NCBI RefSeq assembly: GCF_019711375.1
Contig: NZ_CP081295.1
Location: 248,001 to 312,000 of the forward strand
DNA: 64,000 nt
From: Qipengyuania aurantiaca
Lineage (GTDB): Bacteria > Pseudomonadota > Alphaproteobacteria > Sphingomonadales > Sphingomonadaceae
Reading direction: 5' to 3'
Shown here: piece by piece, positions 8,860-17,293 of the stretch
How the letters are laid out: each line of letters starts with the position of its first letter
Numbering within the stretch: position 1 is the first letter of the stretch
Notes under the pieces: generated by a model
Told to the model about the DNA's origin: nothing
What the model saw: only the letters and a program-made list of their open reading frames with translations
Database searches by the model: none
Program-made: the position numbers and the translations under genes

Positions 8860-11800
8860 ACTTCAGCTGGCGGATATAGCCCTCCCCATCGGGTTCACCT
8901 TCTATCTCACCCTTTAGCTGACGCGCCGCGGTCTTCACCAGACGCGTCCCGAAGCCTTCTTCGCCGCCCTGGCCCTGATCCGATTGGCCGCGCTCGCGCC
9001 AATCGATCGTGAGGCTATCCTTGTCTTTTTTCCACTCCACCCGGAGCGTTCCGTCCGCTACCGAAAGCGCGCCGTATTTCGCCGCGTTGGTCGCCCATTC
9101 GTGCAGGATCAGGGCGAGCGAGGTGATCTGGCTGTTGGGAATGTCGACATCTTCGCCCTCGACAACCAGCTTCTGATCGGATGCGCTGGGATCGATGACC
9201 GTGTCGATCAGACCGCGCAGCGGCACCGAACCCGAGCCGCCAATCGCGGAATCGTTGGTCAGCGAGTGGGAACGGCCCAGCGCATGGATCCGCGCACGCA
9301 GGGCCTCGGCAAACTCGTCGATATCGTCTGCGCCCTTGGCGGCGATGGTGACCATGGCGCTGATGACCGAGAAGAGGTTCTTTACCCGGTGGTTCATCTC
9401 GCGGATCATCAGTTCGCGCTGTTCGAGCAGCGAGCGTTCGGCGGTGATGTCGAAGGTCACGCCGATAAATTTGCCCGAACCTTCTCCGTCTCCCTTCATT
9501 CGGCGGCCAAGGCCATGCAGCCAGCGATATTCGCCATTCTCCAGCGGGATGCGGAACGTTTCGTCGAACGCACGGTCGCCGTCCATCGCCTGCCGGAGCG
9601 ATTGGTTCACCCTGTCGCGATCCTCGTCGGGAAGCGAATCGAGGATTGGCCCCAATTCGTCGCCCGCATCGTCGTCGCCTATACCGAGCAGTGCGCGTTC
9701 GGTTTCGTCGAGCACGGTGCGATCGGTCGCGGGCTCATATTCCCAAATGCCGATCCGGGCCACTTGGAGCGCGAGCTTGAGTCGCTCCCGCTCCTCGCGC
9801 AGGTCGCGCTCCATCGCCAACGCGTCGGTCACATCGTTGAAAATGATCGTCGCGCCGTCCACCTCGCCGTCCATCCGGCGATAGGGAATGGCGCGCAGGA
9901 TATATTCCGCCCCATTTGCATCGAGGCGTTCCTCGTGCATTTCGCTGCCTTGTGCAGCGCGGCGCGCGAGTTCGATATATCGCTTCGACGGCAGCTTTGT
10001 CGGCAGCATTTCGAGCGGCATGCCGATATGCTTGGGTTCCAGCGGGAAGAGGTTCAGCGCCTCGTCGGTATGGCTGCGAAGGTGGAGGTGCTCGTCCACC
10101 ACCAGCGCCATAAGCTGCGTGCTGTCGAAGAAGTTCTTGAGATCGGAATTGGCGACCATCACCTGGTCGACCTTGTTCTTCAGCTCGTCGTTGACGGTCG
10201 TCAGCTCCTCGTTGGTGGACTGGAGCTCCTCGTTCATCGACATCATTTCTTCGTTGGAGCTCTTCAGCTCCTCATTCGTCGTCTCCAGTTCTTCGACCGT
10301 GCTGCGCAGGCGATGGCGCGTTGCCTGCAGCTCTTCTTCGAGGAATTGCTGCTGGCTATGCTCGACATCGAAATCGTCAAAATCGTCGAGCCCGAAACCG
10401 TCGCGTACGCGAAGTTCGCCGGTTTCTTCGATAACGAAGAGAAAGCTGTCCTCATCCACCTTCTCGCACACGACGGTGGCCTGGATAACACCGAAATCGG
10501 TGCTGATGTCGATTTCCTTGGCGCCTGCACGGCGCCCCTTGTCGATCACCTGGCGGATCAGCGGGCCGATCAGTTCGCGCAGGCCCGGACGGGCGAGCGA
10601 GGTGACGAGGATGTTGCGCTCCAGCCGTTCAGGAAAATCGAGATAGCGGCCTGCCGCGCCCCAGCGTTCCAGCAGGACACCCTCCCGATCGACCAGCAGG
10701 CTGACCGGGGCATAGCGTTCGGCAAGCGCTTTCAGCGCGCGCACTTCGTTCCCAGTCTCACGCGGACGATCCTCGCTGGGCAGCGACGAAAGGCGGCGGC
10801 GCGGCCCGAGCGGCTTTTCACCAGCCAGCTGGAGCGTGTACTTGCCCTTGGCCGGCTTGCGGCGGAAAATCCGTGCGTTCTGGTCGATCGTATCGAACAG
10901 GTCCTCGTAACGACCGATAGCCTCCGAAGAACCGAGAAAAAGCTTGCCGTTATCGGTGAGCGCGAAGTGGAACAGTGGCACCACGGAGCGCTGGAGCGTA
11001 TCACTGAAATAGATCAGGAGGTTGCGGCAGGACACGAGGTCGATCTTGGAGAACGGCGGGTCGCGCACCACGTTGTGGAGGCTGAAGCGCACCATGTCGC
11101 GAATGGCGCTGGACACATGGAACTTGTCACTCCCGCCGATGATATAGCGGTCCTGCAGCGGCTCGGGAATGTCGACGATGGCGGACAGCGGATAAGCGCC
11201 GTTGCGCGCGATATCGAGCATCTTGTCGTCGATATCGGTGGCGAAAATCTGCACATAGGGCCGCCTGTCGTGACGCCTTGCAGACTCGGCGAAGAGCATG
11301 GCGATGGTGTACGCTTCCTCGCCGCTTGAGCAGCCGGGCACCCAGACGCGGATTTCTTCCCCGTTGCGCGCTTCCTTCACCAGCGGGTCAATGACCCGCG
11401 TGTTAAGTGCCTCGAAATGCTCCTTGTCGCGAAAGAAGCGGGTGACGTTGATCAGGAGGTCACGGAAGAGCGCTGTGCACTCGTTGGTGTCGCCCTTGAT
11501 GCGGCTCAGGTACTCTTTCGCGTTCTCGACACCCAGCAACTGCATCCGGCGGGAGATGCGGCGGGTCAGTGTCGAGCGTTTGTAGCGCGAGAAATCGTGC
11601 CCCATCCGCTCGCGAAGGATGTCGCACAGATCATCTATATGATCGGTGACTTCGGCCGCTTCCTCGACGACCCCGTCATTATTCGCGACCCGGTCGAAGA
11701 ATTCCTGCAACTCGCCGACGATTTCCTTCGGATCGGCAACGATGTCGACGAGGCCCGTCTGGATGGCGGAGGACGGCATCCCGTCATAGCTGGCCGTTTC

Positions 11801-12259
11801 GGGCTCCTGCACGAGGCACACACCGCCGTGTTCCTTGATTGCGCGCAAGCCGCGGCTGCCGTCGCCGCCGGTCCCCGACAGGATAACGCAGGCGGCGTTC
11901 TCACCCCGGTCGCGCGCCAGGCTTTCGAAGAAGTCGTCGATCGGGCGGCGCATTCCGCGTGGATCGGTAAATTCCGTCAGCTTGAGGCACCCGTCCTCCA
12001 GCGCAAGTCCGTGTCCGGGCGGGATGACGTAGATATGATCCTGTTCGACGATCTCGTCGCCAACCGCCTGCGACACCGCGAGGCTGGTGTAGCGTTCGAT
12101 CAACTGCGCCATGAGCGATTCATGCGTGGGGTCGAGATGCTGGACGACCACGAAGGCCATGCCTGTCGATCCGTCAACGGCACCGAACAAGGAGCGCAGC
12201 GCCTCGAGGCCGCCCGCCGACGCTCCGATCCCGACAACGGGAAACGCCCCACCAGTCAT
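8846..12259 (-). CDS. CheB-CheR-PAS-HWE hybrid sensor kinase
   Basis: The protein has 1137 residues. The ATG at 12259 is chosen because a GAGGAG site overlaps the stop of the upstream LOV gene. Domains in order are: CheB methylesterase (about 5-190; catalytic S14, H41, D133); CheR methyltransferase (about 205-470; SAM loop VWVPGCSSGEEAYTIAM and CRNLLIYF); a linker region; a coiled coil with repeated NEEL/NEEM heptads (about 638-700); two PAS-like domains (about 705-815 and 825-940); and an HWE kinase with phospho-acceptor H956 (EMNHRVKN), N-box HEWATNAAKYGAL and W1087-x-E. No membrane helix or hybrid receiver is present. The protein is probably cytoplasmic and signals to the nearby receiver or to a PhyR-type stress pathway (inference). 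CheB/CheR targets are unknown, as no chemoreceptor lies nearby. Confidence 0.92.
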   Translation of the reverse strand: MTGGAFPVVGIGASAGGLEALRSLFGAVDGSTGMAFVVVQHLDPTHESLMAQLIERYTSLAVSQAVGDEIVEQDHIYVIPPGHGLALEDGCLKLTEFTDPRGMRRPIDDFFESLARDRGENAACVILSGTGGDGSRGLRAIKEHGGVCLVQEPETASYDGMPSSAIQTGLVDIVADPKEIVGELQEFFDRVANNDGVVEEAAEVTDHIDDLCDILRERMGHDFSRYKRSTLTRRISRRMQLLGVENAKEYLSRIKGDTNECTALFRDLLINVTRFFRDKEHFEALNTRVIDPLVKEARNGEEIRVWVPGCSSGEEAYTIAMLFAESARRHDRRPYVQIFATDIDDKMLDIARNGAYPLSAIVDIPEPLQDRYIIGGSDKFHVSSAIRDMVRFSLHNVVRDPPFSKIDLVSCRNLLIYFSDTLQRSVVPLFHFALTDNGKLFLGSSEAIGRYEDLFDTIDQNARIFRRKPAKGKYTLQLAGEKPLGPRRRLSSLPSEDRPRETGNEVRALKALAERYAPVSLLVDREGVLLERWGAAGRYLDFPERLERNILVTSLARPGLRELIGPLIRQVIDKGRRAGAKEIDISTDFGVIQATVVCEKVDEDSFLFVIEETGELRVRDGFGLDDFDDFDVEHSQQQFLEEELQATRHRLRSTVEELETTNEELKSSNEEMMSMNEELQSTNEELTTVNDELKNKVDQVMVANSDLKNFFDSTQLMALVVDEHLHLRSHTDEALNLFPLEPKHIGMPLEMLPTKLPSKRYIELARRAAQGSEMHEERLDANGAEYILRAIPYRRMDGEVDGATIIFNDVTDALAMERDLREERERLKLALQVARIGIWEYEPATDRTVLDETERALLGIGDDDAGDELGPILDSLPDEDRDRVNQSLRQAMDGDRAFDETFRIPLENGEYRWLHGLGRRMKGDGEGSGKFIGVTFDITAERSLLEQRELMIREMNHRVKNLFSVISAMVTIAAKGADDIDEFAEALRARIHALGRSHSLTNDSAIGGSGSVPLRGLIDTVIDPSASDQKLVVEGEDVDIPNSQITSLALILHEWATNAAKYGALSVADGTLRVEWKKDKDSLTIDWRERGQSDQGQGGEEGFGTRLVKTAARQLKGEIEGEPDGEGYIRQLKFTLD

Positions 12260-12269
12260 CTCGCCGATC

Positions 12270-12821
12270 TCACTCCTCAAGACGCGCTTGCGCGATAATC
12301 GAATTGCTCGAAGCAAGCGCCTCGAAGGTGCCGAGAACAGCCCAATTGCTGTCGTCAGTCAACAGGTTAAGCCGGCGCAAATCCTGCGCTAGGGCCTCAT
12401 CGTATAAATCCGCGTCTCCACCCGCCCCGCGATTGATGCGGAACTGCGATCCGAGGATCATGCGGCACTCACCGCGCTTCATCAGGCGCGCCATGTAGAT
12501 GAGATTTACAAAGGGCGTCCCGTCTTTCGTAACATTGGGCACAAGGAACCGTTCGCTCTCGCTCTTGGAATCTTCCAGGAAGCTCCGCATTCTCTCCCGA
12601 ACGGGGCCCGGTCCCCCTTCCGGTTGCAGGAAGCGGCAGTTGTGGCCGATGACTTCGCTTGCAGAATAGCCGCTTAAATCGATAAACGCTTGATTCGCAG
12701 CGATCAGTGGAAAGTCAGCGCGCCCGCAATCGGCGAGTGTGAGCGACACGGTGCTCTTCTTGAACAAAGCAGCAAACCCGTCCGGGAGCTGCTTCTCATC
12801 CTCGAAATACGCCATGCCCAT
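12270..12821 (-). CDS. LOV (blue-light) photosensor protein
   Basis: The protein has 183 residues. It is a PAS domain of the LOV class: GHNCRFLQ at residues 59-66 holds the flavin-adduct cysteine C62 and the N/R/Q that bind FMN. The other flavin contacts are in NVTKDGTPFVNLIYM and the Q of GSQFRIN. The C-terminal ~50 residues are helical and could form a signalling helix, but no kinase or DNA-binding domain is fused. The stop is 10 bases from the start of the CheB-CheR-HWE kinase, whose ribosome site overlaps this stop, so the two are translationally coupled. The start may be M1 or M3 (12815); no clear ribosome site separates them. Likely role: a light input to the kinase in trans. Confidence 0.9.
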   Translation of the reverse strand: MGMAYFEDEKQLPDGFAALFKKSTVSLTLADCGRADFPLIAANQAFIDLSGYSASEVIGHNCRFLQPEGGPGPVRERMRSFLEDSKSESERFLVPNVTKDGTPFVNLIYMARLMKRGECRMILGSQFRINRGAGGDADLYDEALAQDLRRLNLLTDDSNWAVLGTFEALASSNSIIAQARLEE

Positions 12822-12935
12822 CGCTTGGACCTAGGCGCGATCAGCTTGGGAAGAAAGCAGAGTTTTTGGGACGCGCAGGGGCGGAATGACGACCAGCGGT
12901 GGCCATCGCCGGTTTCATTTGTTACCAGCCCGCTC

Positions 12936-14420
12936 ATGCAGACGGGAACCCTCATTTCACTCGCCCTCTATTTCATCGCGATGATCGGCATCGGCCTGTG
13001 GGCCTGGAAGCGGTCGACGGATACCTCTGAAGGTTATTTGCTGGCTGGGCGGAACCTCCCCCCGGCGGTCGCTGCGCTGTCGGCTGGCGCTTCGGACATG
13101 AGCGGCTGGCTGCTGCTCGGCCTGCCCGGCGCGCTTTACGCGGCAGGGCTGGTCGAGGCGTGGATCGGCATCGGCCTTTTCCTCGGCGCGCTCGCCAACT
13201 GGATCCTCGTCGCGCCGCGGCTGCGCAAGCAGACCGAGGAGCGCGGCAACGCGCTGACCATCCCCGAATTTCTCGCCAACCGCTTCCCCGACAAGGCGGT
13301 GGCGCTGCGCGTCATATCCGCCCTGATCGTGGTCGTGTTCTTCGCCGTCTACACCGCAGCCGGCCTCGTGGGCGGCGGCAAGCTGTTCGAGACCAGCTTT
13401 GCCGGCCTGCTGCCCGATGTGGGCATAAGCGACTACATGCTCGGCATCTGGATCACCTGCCTCGTGGTGCTGGCCTACACCATGGTCGGCGGCTTCCTTG
13501 CGGTCAGCCTTACCGACTTCGTGCAAGGCTGCATCATGGTGGTCGCGCTGGTGCTGATGCCGCTGGTGGTGATGTTCGGCGCGGGCGGCGAAGGCGGCGG
13601 ATCGCTTACTGACGTGCCGGTCGAGGGCTTCCTCAGCCTCACGCAGGGCCTCACCCTGCTCGGCTTTATCAGCGCGGTGACCTGGGGTCTGGGCTATTTT
13701 GGCCAGCCGCATATCATCGTGCGCTTCATGGCCATCGACACGGTCGAGAAGGTGCGCCCTGCGCGCAATATCGGCATGACCTGGATGGGCGTCGCGCTGC
13801 TCGGCTCGATCGGCATAGGTATCGCGGGCCGCGCCTATGTGGAGCGGAACGGCCTCGTCGTCGAAGACCCCGAGACGATCTTCATCGTGCTGGCGAACCT
13901 GCTGTTCCACCCGCTCATCACCGGCTTCCTGCTGGCGGCATTGCTGGCGGCGATCATGTCGACGATCAGTTCGCAGCTGCTGGTCGCTTCCAGTTCGCTG
14001 ACGGAAGACTTCTACAAGCTCTTCTTCCGCAAGCAGGCGAGCGAGCGGGAGAGCGTGAACGTGGGCCGCGTTTGCGTAGCTCTGGTCGCGCTGGCGGCGA
14101 TCTGGATCGCGAGCGATCCCGACAGCCAGGTACTCGGCCTCGTGTCGAACGCCTGGGCGGGCTTCGGCGCCGCATTCGGGCCGCTGATCCTGCTCTCGCT
14201 GATGTGGGACAAGATGACCGGCGCCGGCGCGGTTGCGGGCCTCGTGGTCGGCGCAGGGACGGTGGCGGCATGGATCGCGCTCGGCTGGAACGCGCAGCTA
14301 CCCGGCATGGATGGCGGTCTCTACGAGATCGTGCCCGGCTTCATCGCCGCCTGGCTGGCCATCGTTCTGGTGAGCAAGGCAACCGCCGGATCGGCCCAGC
14401 CCGCCGTTCAGAACGCGTAG
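12936..14420 (+). CDS. putP: Sodium/proline symporter
   Basis: The protein has 494 residues, as expected for PutP. The start at 12936 (MQTGTLISLALYFIAMIGIG) begins directly at the first membrane helix; the open frame extends further upstream, but that part is not PutP-like. Hallmarks are the LLAGRNLPPAVAALSAGASD segment, SGWLLLGLPGALY, and about 13 hydrophobic helices. It is a sodium:solute symporter of the inner membrane with L-proline as the likely substrate, for carbon, nitrogen or osmoprotection. No putA lies beside it. The gene overlaps the convergent sulfotransferase by 13 bases. Confidence 0.88.
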   Translation: MQTGTLISLALYFIAMIGIGLWAWKRSTDTSEGYLLAGRNLPPAVAALSAGASDMSGWLLLGLPGALYAAGLVEAWIGIGLFLGALANWILVAPRLRKQTEERGNALTIPEFLANRFPDKAVALRVISALIVVVFFAVYTAAGLVGGGKLFETSFAGLLPDVGISDYMLGIWITCLVVLAYTMVGGFLAVSLTDFVQGCIMVVALVLMPLVVMFGAGGEGGGSLTDVPVEGFLSLTQGLTLLGFISAVTWGLGYFGQPHIIVRFMAIDTVEKVRPARNIGMTWMGVALLGSIGIGIAGRAYVERNGLVVEDPETIFIVLANLLFHPLITGFLLAALLAAIMSTISSQLLVASSSLTEDFYKLFFRKQASERESVNVGRVCVALVALAAIWIASDPDSQVLGLVSNAWAGFGAAFGPLILLSLMWDKMTGAGAVAGLVVGAGTVAAWIALGWNAQLPGMDGGLYEIVPGFIAAWLAIVLVSKATAGSAQPAVQNA

Positions 14421-15112
14421 CCGAAACTTTCCGCATCGGCGGCGTAGATGTCGCCGATAATTCCGGCGAGGCGCGCGTCGTAATGCGCGCGCCAGTCTGT
14501 CGTGTTGCTGCGATTATGCCGCCCGATGGCGATCTCGCGGCCCAGCGTGTCGGACAGCCAGCGTTGGGTGTCCTCCAGCGCCTCGAGCCGACCGACATGG
14601 TCGAACGCGGCGAAAGGCTCGGTGCCGACATACCAGCTTTGCCGCCGGAAAACGGGGTCGAGCCGGTCGACTTCGGCAGGTAGCAGGAATTCCTCCACGA
14701 AGCGGGCGAAGCTGGCAAAACGCTCGTCCTTGTAGAGCCCGGGGTTGGCGATGGCCGCCTCCTGCCCACCCATCCCGCTGCCTGCGCGGGCAAATTGCCA
14801 TGCGGACACCGCGCGCTCCCACGGATCGCGCACCACGGTGAAGCGCGGCAGGGCCAGGACTTCGTCGGAGCTTTCGGAGAGCAGGTCGCGCACAGGGAAG
14901 TGGCCGATGTGGCCGCCGTAAAGCGCGTTCGCGACGCTTGTGCCTCCGGCGCGAGGCACATGGATGAAGGCTACGCCAGCGCAGCCGAACAGCTCGCCCT
15001 TGCGCGCAGCCCGGCGTTGTTCGAGCAGGCGTTCGGGCACGAGGCGCTTGGCCACGGCGCGCCCGGCCCGCCAGGCGGCGCTTTCTGCGGGACGGGGCTT
15101 GTCGTCGCTCAT
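14408..15112 (-). CDS. Sulfotransferase family protein
   Basis: The protein has 234 residues. The PAPS-binding 5'-phosphosulfate loop is visible as FIHVPRAGGTSVANAL and the 3'-phosphate motif as FTVVRDPWERAVSAW, both typical of the carbohydrate sulfotransferase-2 family. There is no signal peptide or membrane anchor, so a cytoplasmic enzyme is expected, transferring sulfate from PAPS to a glycan or small acceptor. PAPS could come from the CysD/CysNC genes at 47.5-50.3 kb. The acceptor is unknown, and neighbouring genes give no hint. Confidence 0.82.
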   Translation of the reverse strand: MSDDKPRPAESAAWRAGRAVAKRLVPERLLEQRRAARKGELFGCAGVAFIHVPRAGGTSVANALYGGHIGHFPVRDLLSESSDEVLALPRFTVVRDPWERAVSAWQFARAGSGMGGQEAAIANPGLYKDERFASFARFVEEFLLPAEVDRLDPVFRRQSWYVGTEPFAAFDHVGRLEALEDTQRWLSDTLGREIAIGRHNRSNTTDWRAHYDARLAGIIGDIYAADAESFGYAF

Positions 15113-15154
15113 GGGACGCGCCTAGCATCGTGCGAACACCAGCGGGAGAGACTA

Positions 15155-15526
15155 ATGGCGAAGATCACCGGCCTTGGCGGCGTTTTCTACGTGGCAAGCG
15201 ATCCCGAAGCGACCCGCGCCTGGTATCGCGACACCCTTGGCATCGATGGGCCCTACGGCCCGCAGCTCGATTGGGCCGAAGAGAAGGGCGAGAAGCCCTA
15301 CTCCCTCATCAGCCATTTCAAGGACGAGGAATACATCAAGCCCGGCAAGGGCGGTTTCATGATCAACCTGCGGGTCGACGATCTCGACACCTTCGTCACC
15401 CAGTTGAAGGACAAGGGCGTGGACGTGCTCGACAGCGTCGACGAGGGCTATGGCAAGTTCGCCTGGCTGCTCGATCCCGACGGGGTCAAGATCGAGCTTT
15501 GGGAGCAGGTTCTTGCGCCCGATTAG
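15155..15526 (+). CDS. VOC-family (glyoxalase/bleomycin-resistance fold) protein
   Basis: The protein has 123 residues. A GGGAGAG site lies just before the ATG at 15155. One vicinal-oxygen-chelate module is visible: FYVASDPEATRAWYRDTLG at the start and DPDGVKIELWEQ at the end, where the terminal Glu is a usual metal ligand. Members include glyoxalase I, dioxygenases and resistance proteins; the exact reaction cannot be assigned. It diverges from the sulfotransferase and overlaps the convergent sdpI-like gene by 4 bases. Confidence 0.8.
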   Translation: MAKITGLGGVFYVASDPEATRAWYRDTLGIDGPYGPQLDWAEEKGEKPYSLISHFKDEEYIKPGKGGFMINLRVDDLDTFVTQLKDKGVDVLDSVDEGYGKFAWLLDPDGVKIELWEQVLAPD

Positions 15527-16185
15527 GCCTTGCTGCCCCGCCCCTTCTGCCACAGCCACCAGCTGTACCCGAACGGCACCAGAGCGGCACCGAACACCGA
15601 CACAAGGACCACGATTGCGGTCACTTCCGGGCTGACCGGCGCTAGGCTAGTGACGATGATGACGAGACCGGCCAGCATCATCAGCTTGCCGCCGAGGCGG
15701 TGGGTCGCAATCCAATTGTCGGCATCCATGATTGCCCAAGGCGTGCGGATGCCGACGAAGAAGCCCGGGCGGCTCTTGGGCAGCGCGTTGCCGAGCATGA
15801 CCAGCATCACGCCGATCCCCAGCATGATCGCGTTGACCGGCATGTCGATTCCGTAGGCGGGCAGGCCGATGGTCGCCTGGATGATGACGAACAGCAGCAT
15901 GATCCCGATCCAGGCTGCGCGCAGCAGCGGCGCGGAGCCTTCCAGCTTGTCCTGCAGCGGCTCGATCCGCGGGATGATCGCGAGGATGAGCGAAGTGATG
16001 GCGGCAAGCCCGGCGGGCATGAGCAGCGCCCAGAGCGCCGGGCTGAAAGCATCGGGCGTGCCGCTCGCGTCCCAGTGGGTGGGCAGGACGGCGTCGGCCG
16101 GCACGCGTGCCGCCGTGACGAAGGCGAACACAGCCATAGCCGCCGCCAGGGCGAGGCTGGCCAGCAGGGGACGCGTAACTTTCAT
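15523..16185 (-). CDS. SdpI-family membrane protein
   Basis: The protein has 220 residues and about six hydrophobic helices. The N-terminal region has the DUF1648 signature LPTHWDASGTPDAFS, and the second half has the SdpI segment KSRPGFFVGIRTPWAIMD. In Bacillus, SdpI gives immunity to the SdpC toxin and also acts as signal receptor for the SdpR repressor. The start overlaps the stop of the upstream ArsR-type gene (ATGA), reproducing the sdpR-sdpI pair. No toxin gene is visible, so the role is more likely envelope-stress sensing than immunity (inference). Confidence 0.85.
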   Translation of the reverse strand: MKVTRPLLASLALAAAMAVFAFVTAARVPADAVLPTHWDASGTPDAFSPALWALLMPAGLAAITSLILAIIPRIEPLQDKLEGSAPLLRAAWIGIMLLFVIIQATIGLPAYGIDMPVNAIMLGIGVMLVMLGNALPKSRPGFFVGIRTPWAIMDADNWIATHRLGGKLMMLAGLVIIVTSLAPVSPEVTAIVVLVSVFGAALVPFGYSWWLWQKGRGSKA

Positions 16186-16487
16186 GCTGTCTTTCCTTTC
16201 CGGTTATCGGCGGTTTCGGGCCCCGCGATGTCCATCCGCGCCATGAAGCCGTGCAACGCCTCTTCCAGCGTCGACATGTTGAGCGTGTAGATGATGCTCC
16301 CCGCCCGGTTCTCACCGAGAATGAGACCGGCGGATTTCAACTTGGCGAAGTGGCCCGACATGGTCGGCTTGGAGACCGGGAAGTGGTCGGCGAGATCGCC
16401 GGCCGACTTGCCGCCGTGCTTGAGCAGCTCCAGCACCTCGCGGCGGATAGGATGGGACAGGGCGTCGAACACGGTTGTCATAGTCAT
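16182..16487 (-). CDS. ArsR-family winged-helix regulator, SdpR-like
   Basis: The protein has 101 residues. The whole chain is a winged helix: FDALSHPIRREVLELLKHGG, then the recognition region FPVSKPTMSGHFAKLKSAGL and the wing. No cysteine metal site is seen, which fits the SdpR/YczG branch rather than metal sensors. Two in-frame ATGs are possible, at 16487 and 16481. No ribosome site is visible, and the first ATG lies inside a perfect palindrome, so the mRNA may be leaderless or start at M3. It is likely an autorepressor of this operon. Confidence 0.85.
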   Translation of the reverse strand: MTMTTVFDALSHPIRREVLELLKHGGKSAGDLADHFPVSKPTMSGHFAKLKSAGLILGENRAGSIIYTLNMSTLEEALHGFMARMDIAGPETADNRKGKTA

Positions 16488-16505
16488 TTAGCTAATAGGC
16501 TAAAT
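16486..16505. promoter_or_regulatory. Palindromic operator of the sdpR-sdpI pair
   Basis: There is a perfect inverted repeat ATTTAGC-N6-GCTAAAT. It is AT-rich against a GC-rich background and sits directly over the start codon of the ArsR-type gene. ArsR/SdpR proteins bind such short palindromes overlapping their own promoter. The position implies direct autorepression. Confidence 0.65.
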
Positions 16506-16573
16506 GCCGCGCGTGCGCAAGTGCGGTTCGGCGACTCCTGTTAGCGCGATGTTAACCATACAAGGCCTACCTC

Positions 16574-17245
16574 ATGGATATGCGCCGCTATCCCGCTCTT
16601 GCGTTACTTCCCCTTGCGCTGGCGGGATGCGGCGTTTCTCCCGACAATCGCGAACCTGTCGCACGGCCCGCTGCGACCACCTCCACCGGCGCCAATTGGG
16701 AAAAGCCACAGGCGCGCCAATGCGTGGCGGAGCTGGGCAGTTCAGGCGCGGACTTCGCGCCGCTCGCCGATCGCTATTACGGTGCGGGCTGCACGGCGCT
16801 CGACAGCGTCCAGCTCGAACGGGTCGGCGGCGATCTCGGGCCACTGACCGTGACCAATCTCGGGCCCCTTGCCTGCCCGCTCGCGAACACCTTCGCCGCC
16901 TGGGCGCGCTACGGTGTGGACCGCGCCGCGCGCCAGATTCTCGGCAGTCCGCTGGTCCGGATCGAGACCATGGGCAGCTATTCCTGCCGCAATGTCGCCG
17001 GCACGGGCCGCCTGTCCGCCCATTCCCGCGCCGAAGCGATCGATGTCAGCGCCTTTGTGCTCGCTGACGGTCGGCGCATCAGCCTGGTTTCTGGCTGGAA
17101 CGGCAGCGAGCAGGAGCGCGCCTTCCTGCGCACCATCCACCGCAGCGCCTGCAAGCGTTTCGGCACCGTACTCGGCCCCGATTACAACGCTGCGCATCGC
17201 GACCACCTCCACCTGGAGCACGGTTCGGGCAGCTTCTGCCGTTAG
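16574..17245 (+). CDS. Extensin-like family lipoprotein (M15-like fold)
   Basis: The protein has 223 residues with a lipoprotein signal (LALAGC, lipidated Cys near residue 19). The C-terminal domain matches the bacterial extensin-like family: GRLSAHSRAEAIDVSAF supplies His and Asp, and HRDHLHLEHG supplies further His. This arrangement resembles the zinc ligands of LAS/M15 peptidoglycan peptidases. A cell-wall peptidase role is plausible but unproven. Two Cys pairs (for example YSCRN and the final SFCR) suggest periplasmic disulfides. M3 at 16580 is an alternative start. Confidence 0.8.
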   Translation: MDMRRYPALALLPLALAGCGVSPDNREPVARPAATTSTGANWEKPQARQCVAELGSSGADFAPLADRYYGAGCTALDSVQLERVGGDLGPLTVTNLGPLACPLANTFAAWARYGVDRAARQILGSPLVRIETMGSYSCRNVAGTGRLSAHSRAEAIDVSAFVLADGRRISLVSGWNGSEQERAFLRTIHRSACKRFGTVLGPDYNAAHRDHLHLEHGSGSFCR

Positions 17246-17293
17246 GGCGTTCTGGACAGGTATCCGGTTGCGATCCCGAAGGGGCGGCGGGTT

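Noticed and set aside
8984..11329. A 781-codon plus-strand frame inside the CheB-CheR kinase gene
   Set aside because: Antisense to a gene with complete catalytic motifs; no domain, no start signal.
12690..12935. N-terminal 82-codon extension of the putP frame
   Set aside because: PutP proteins start at the first membrane helix, and this stretch overlaps the divergent LOV gene start.
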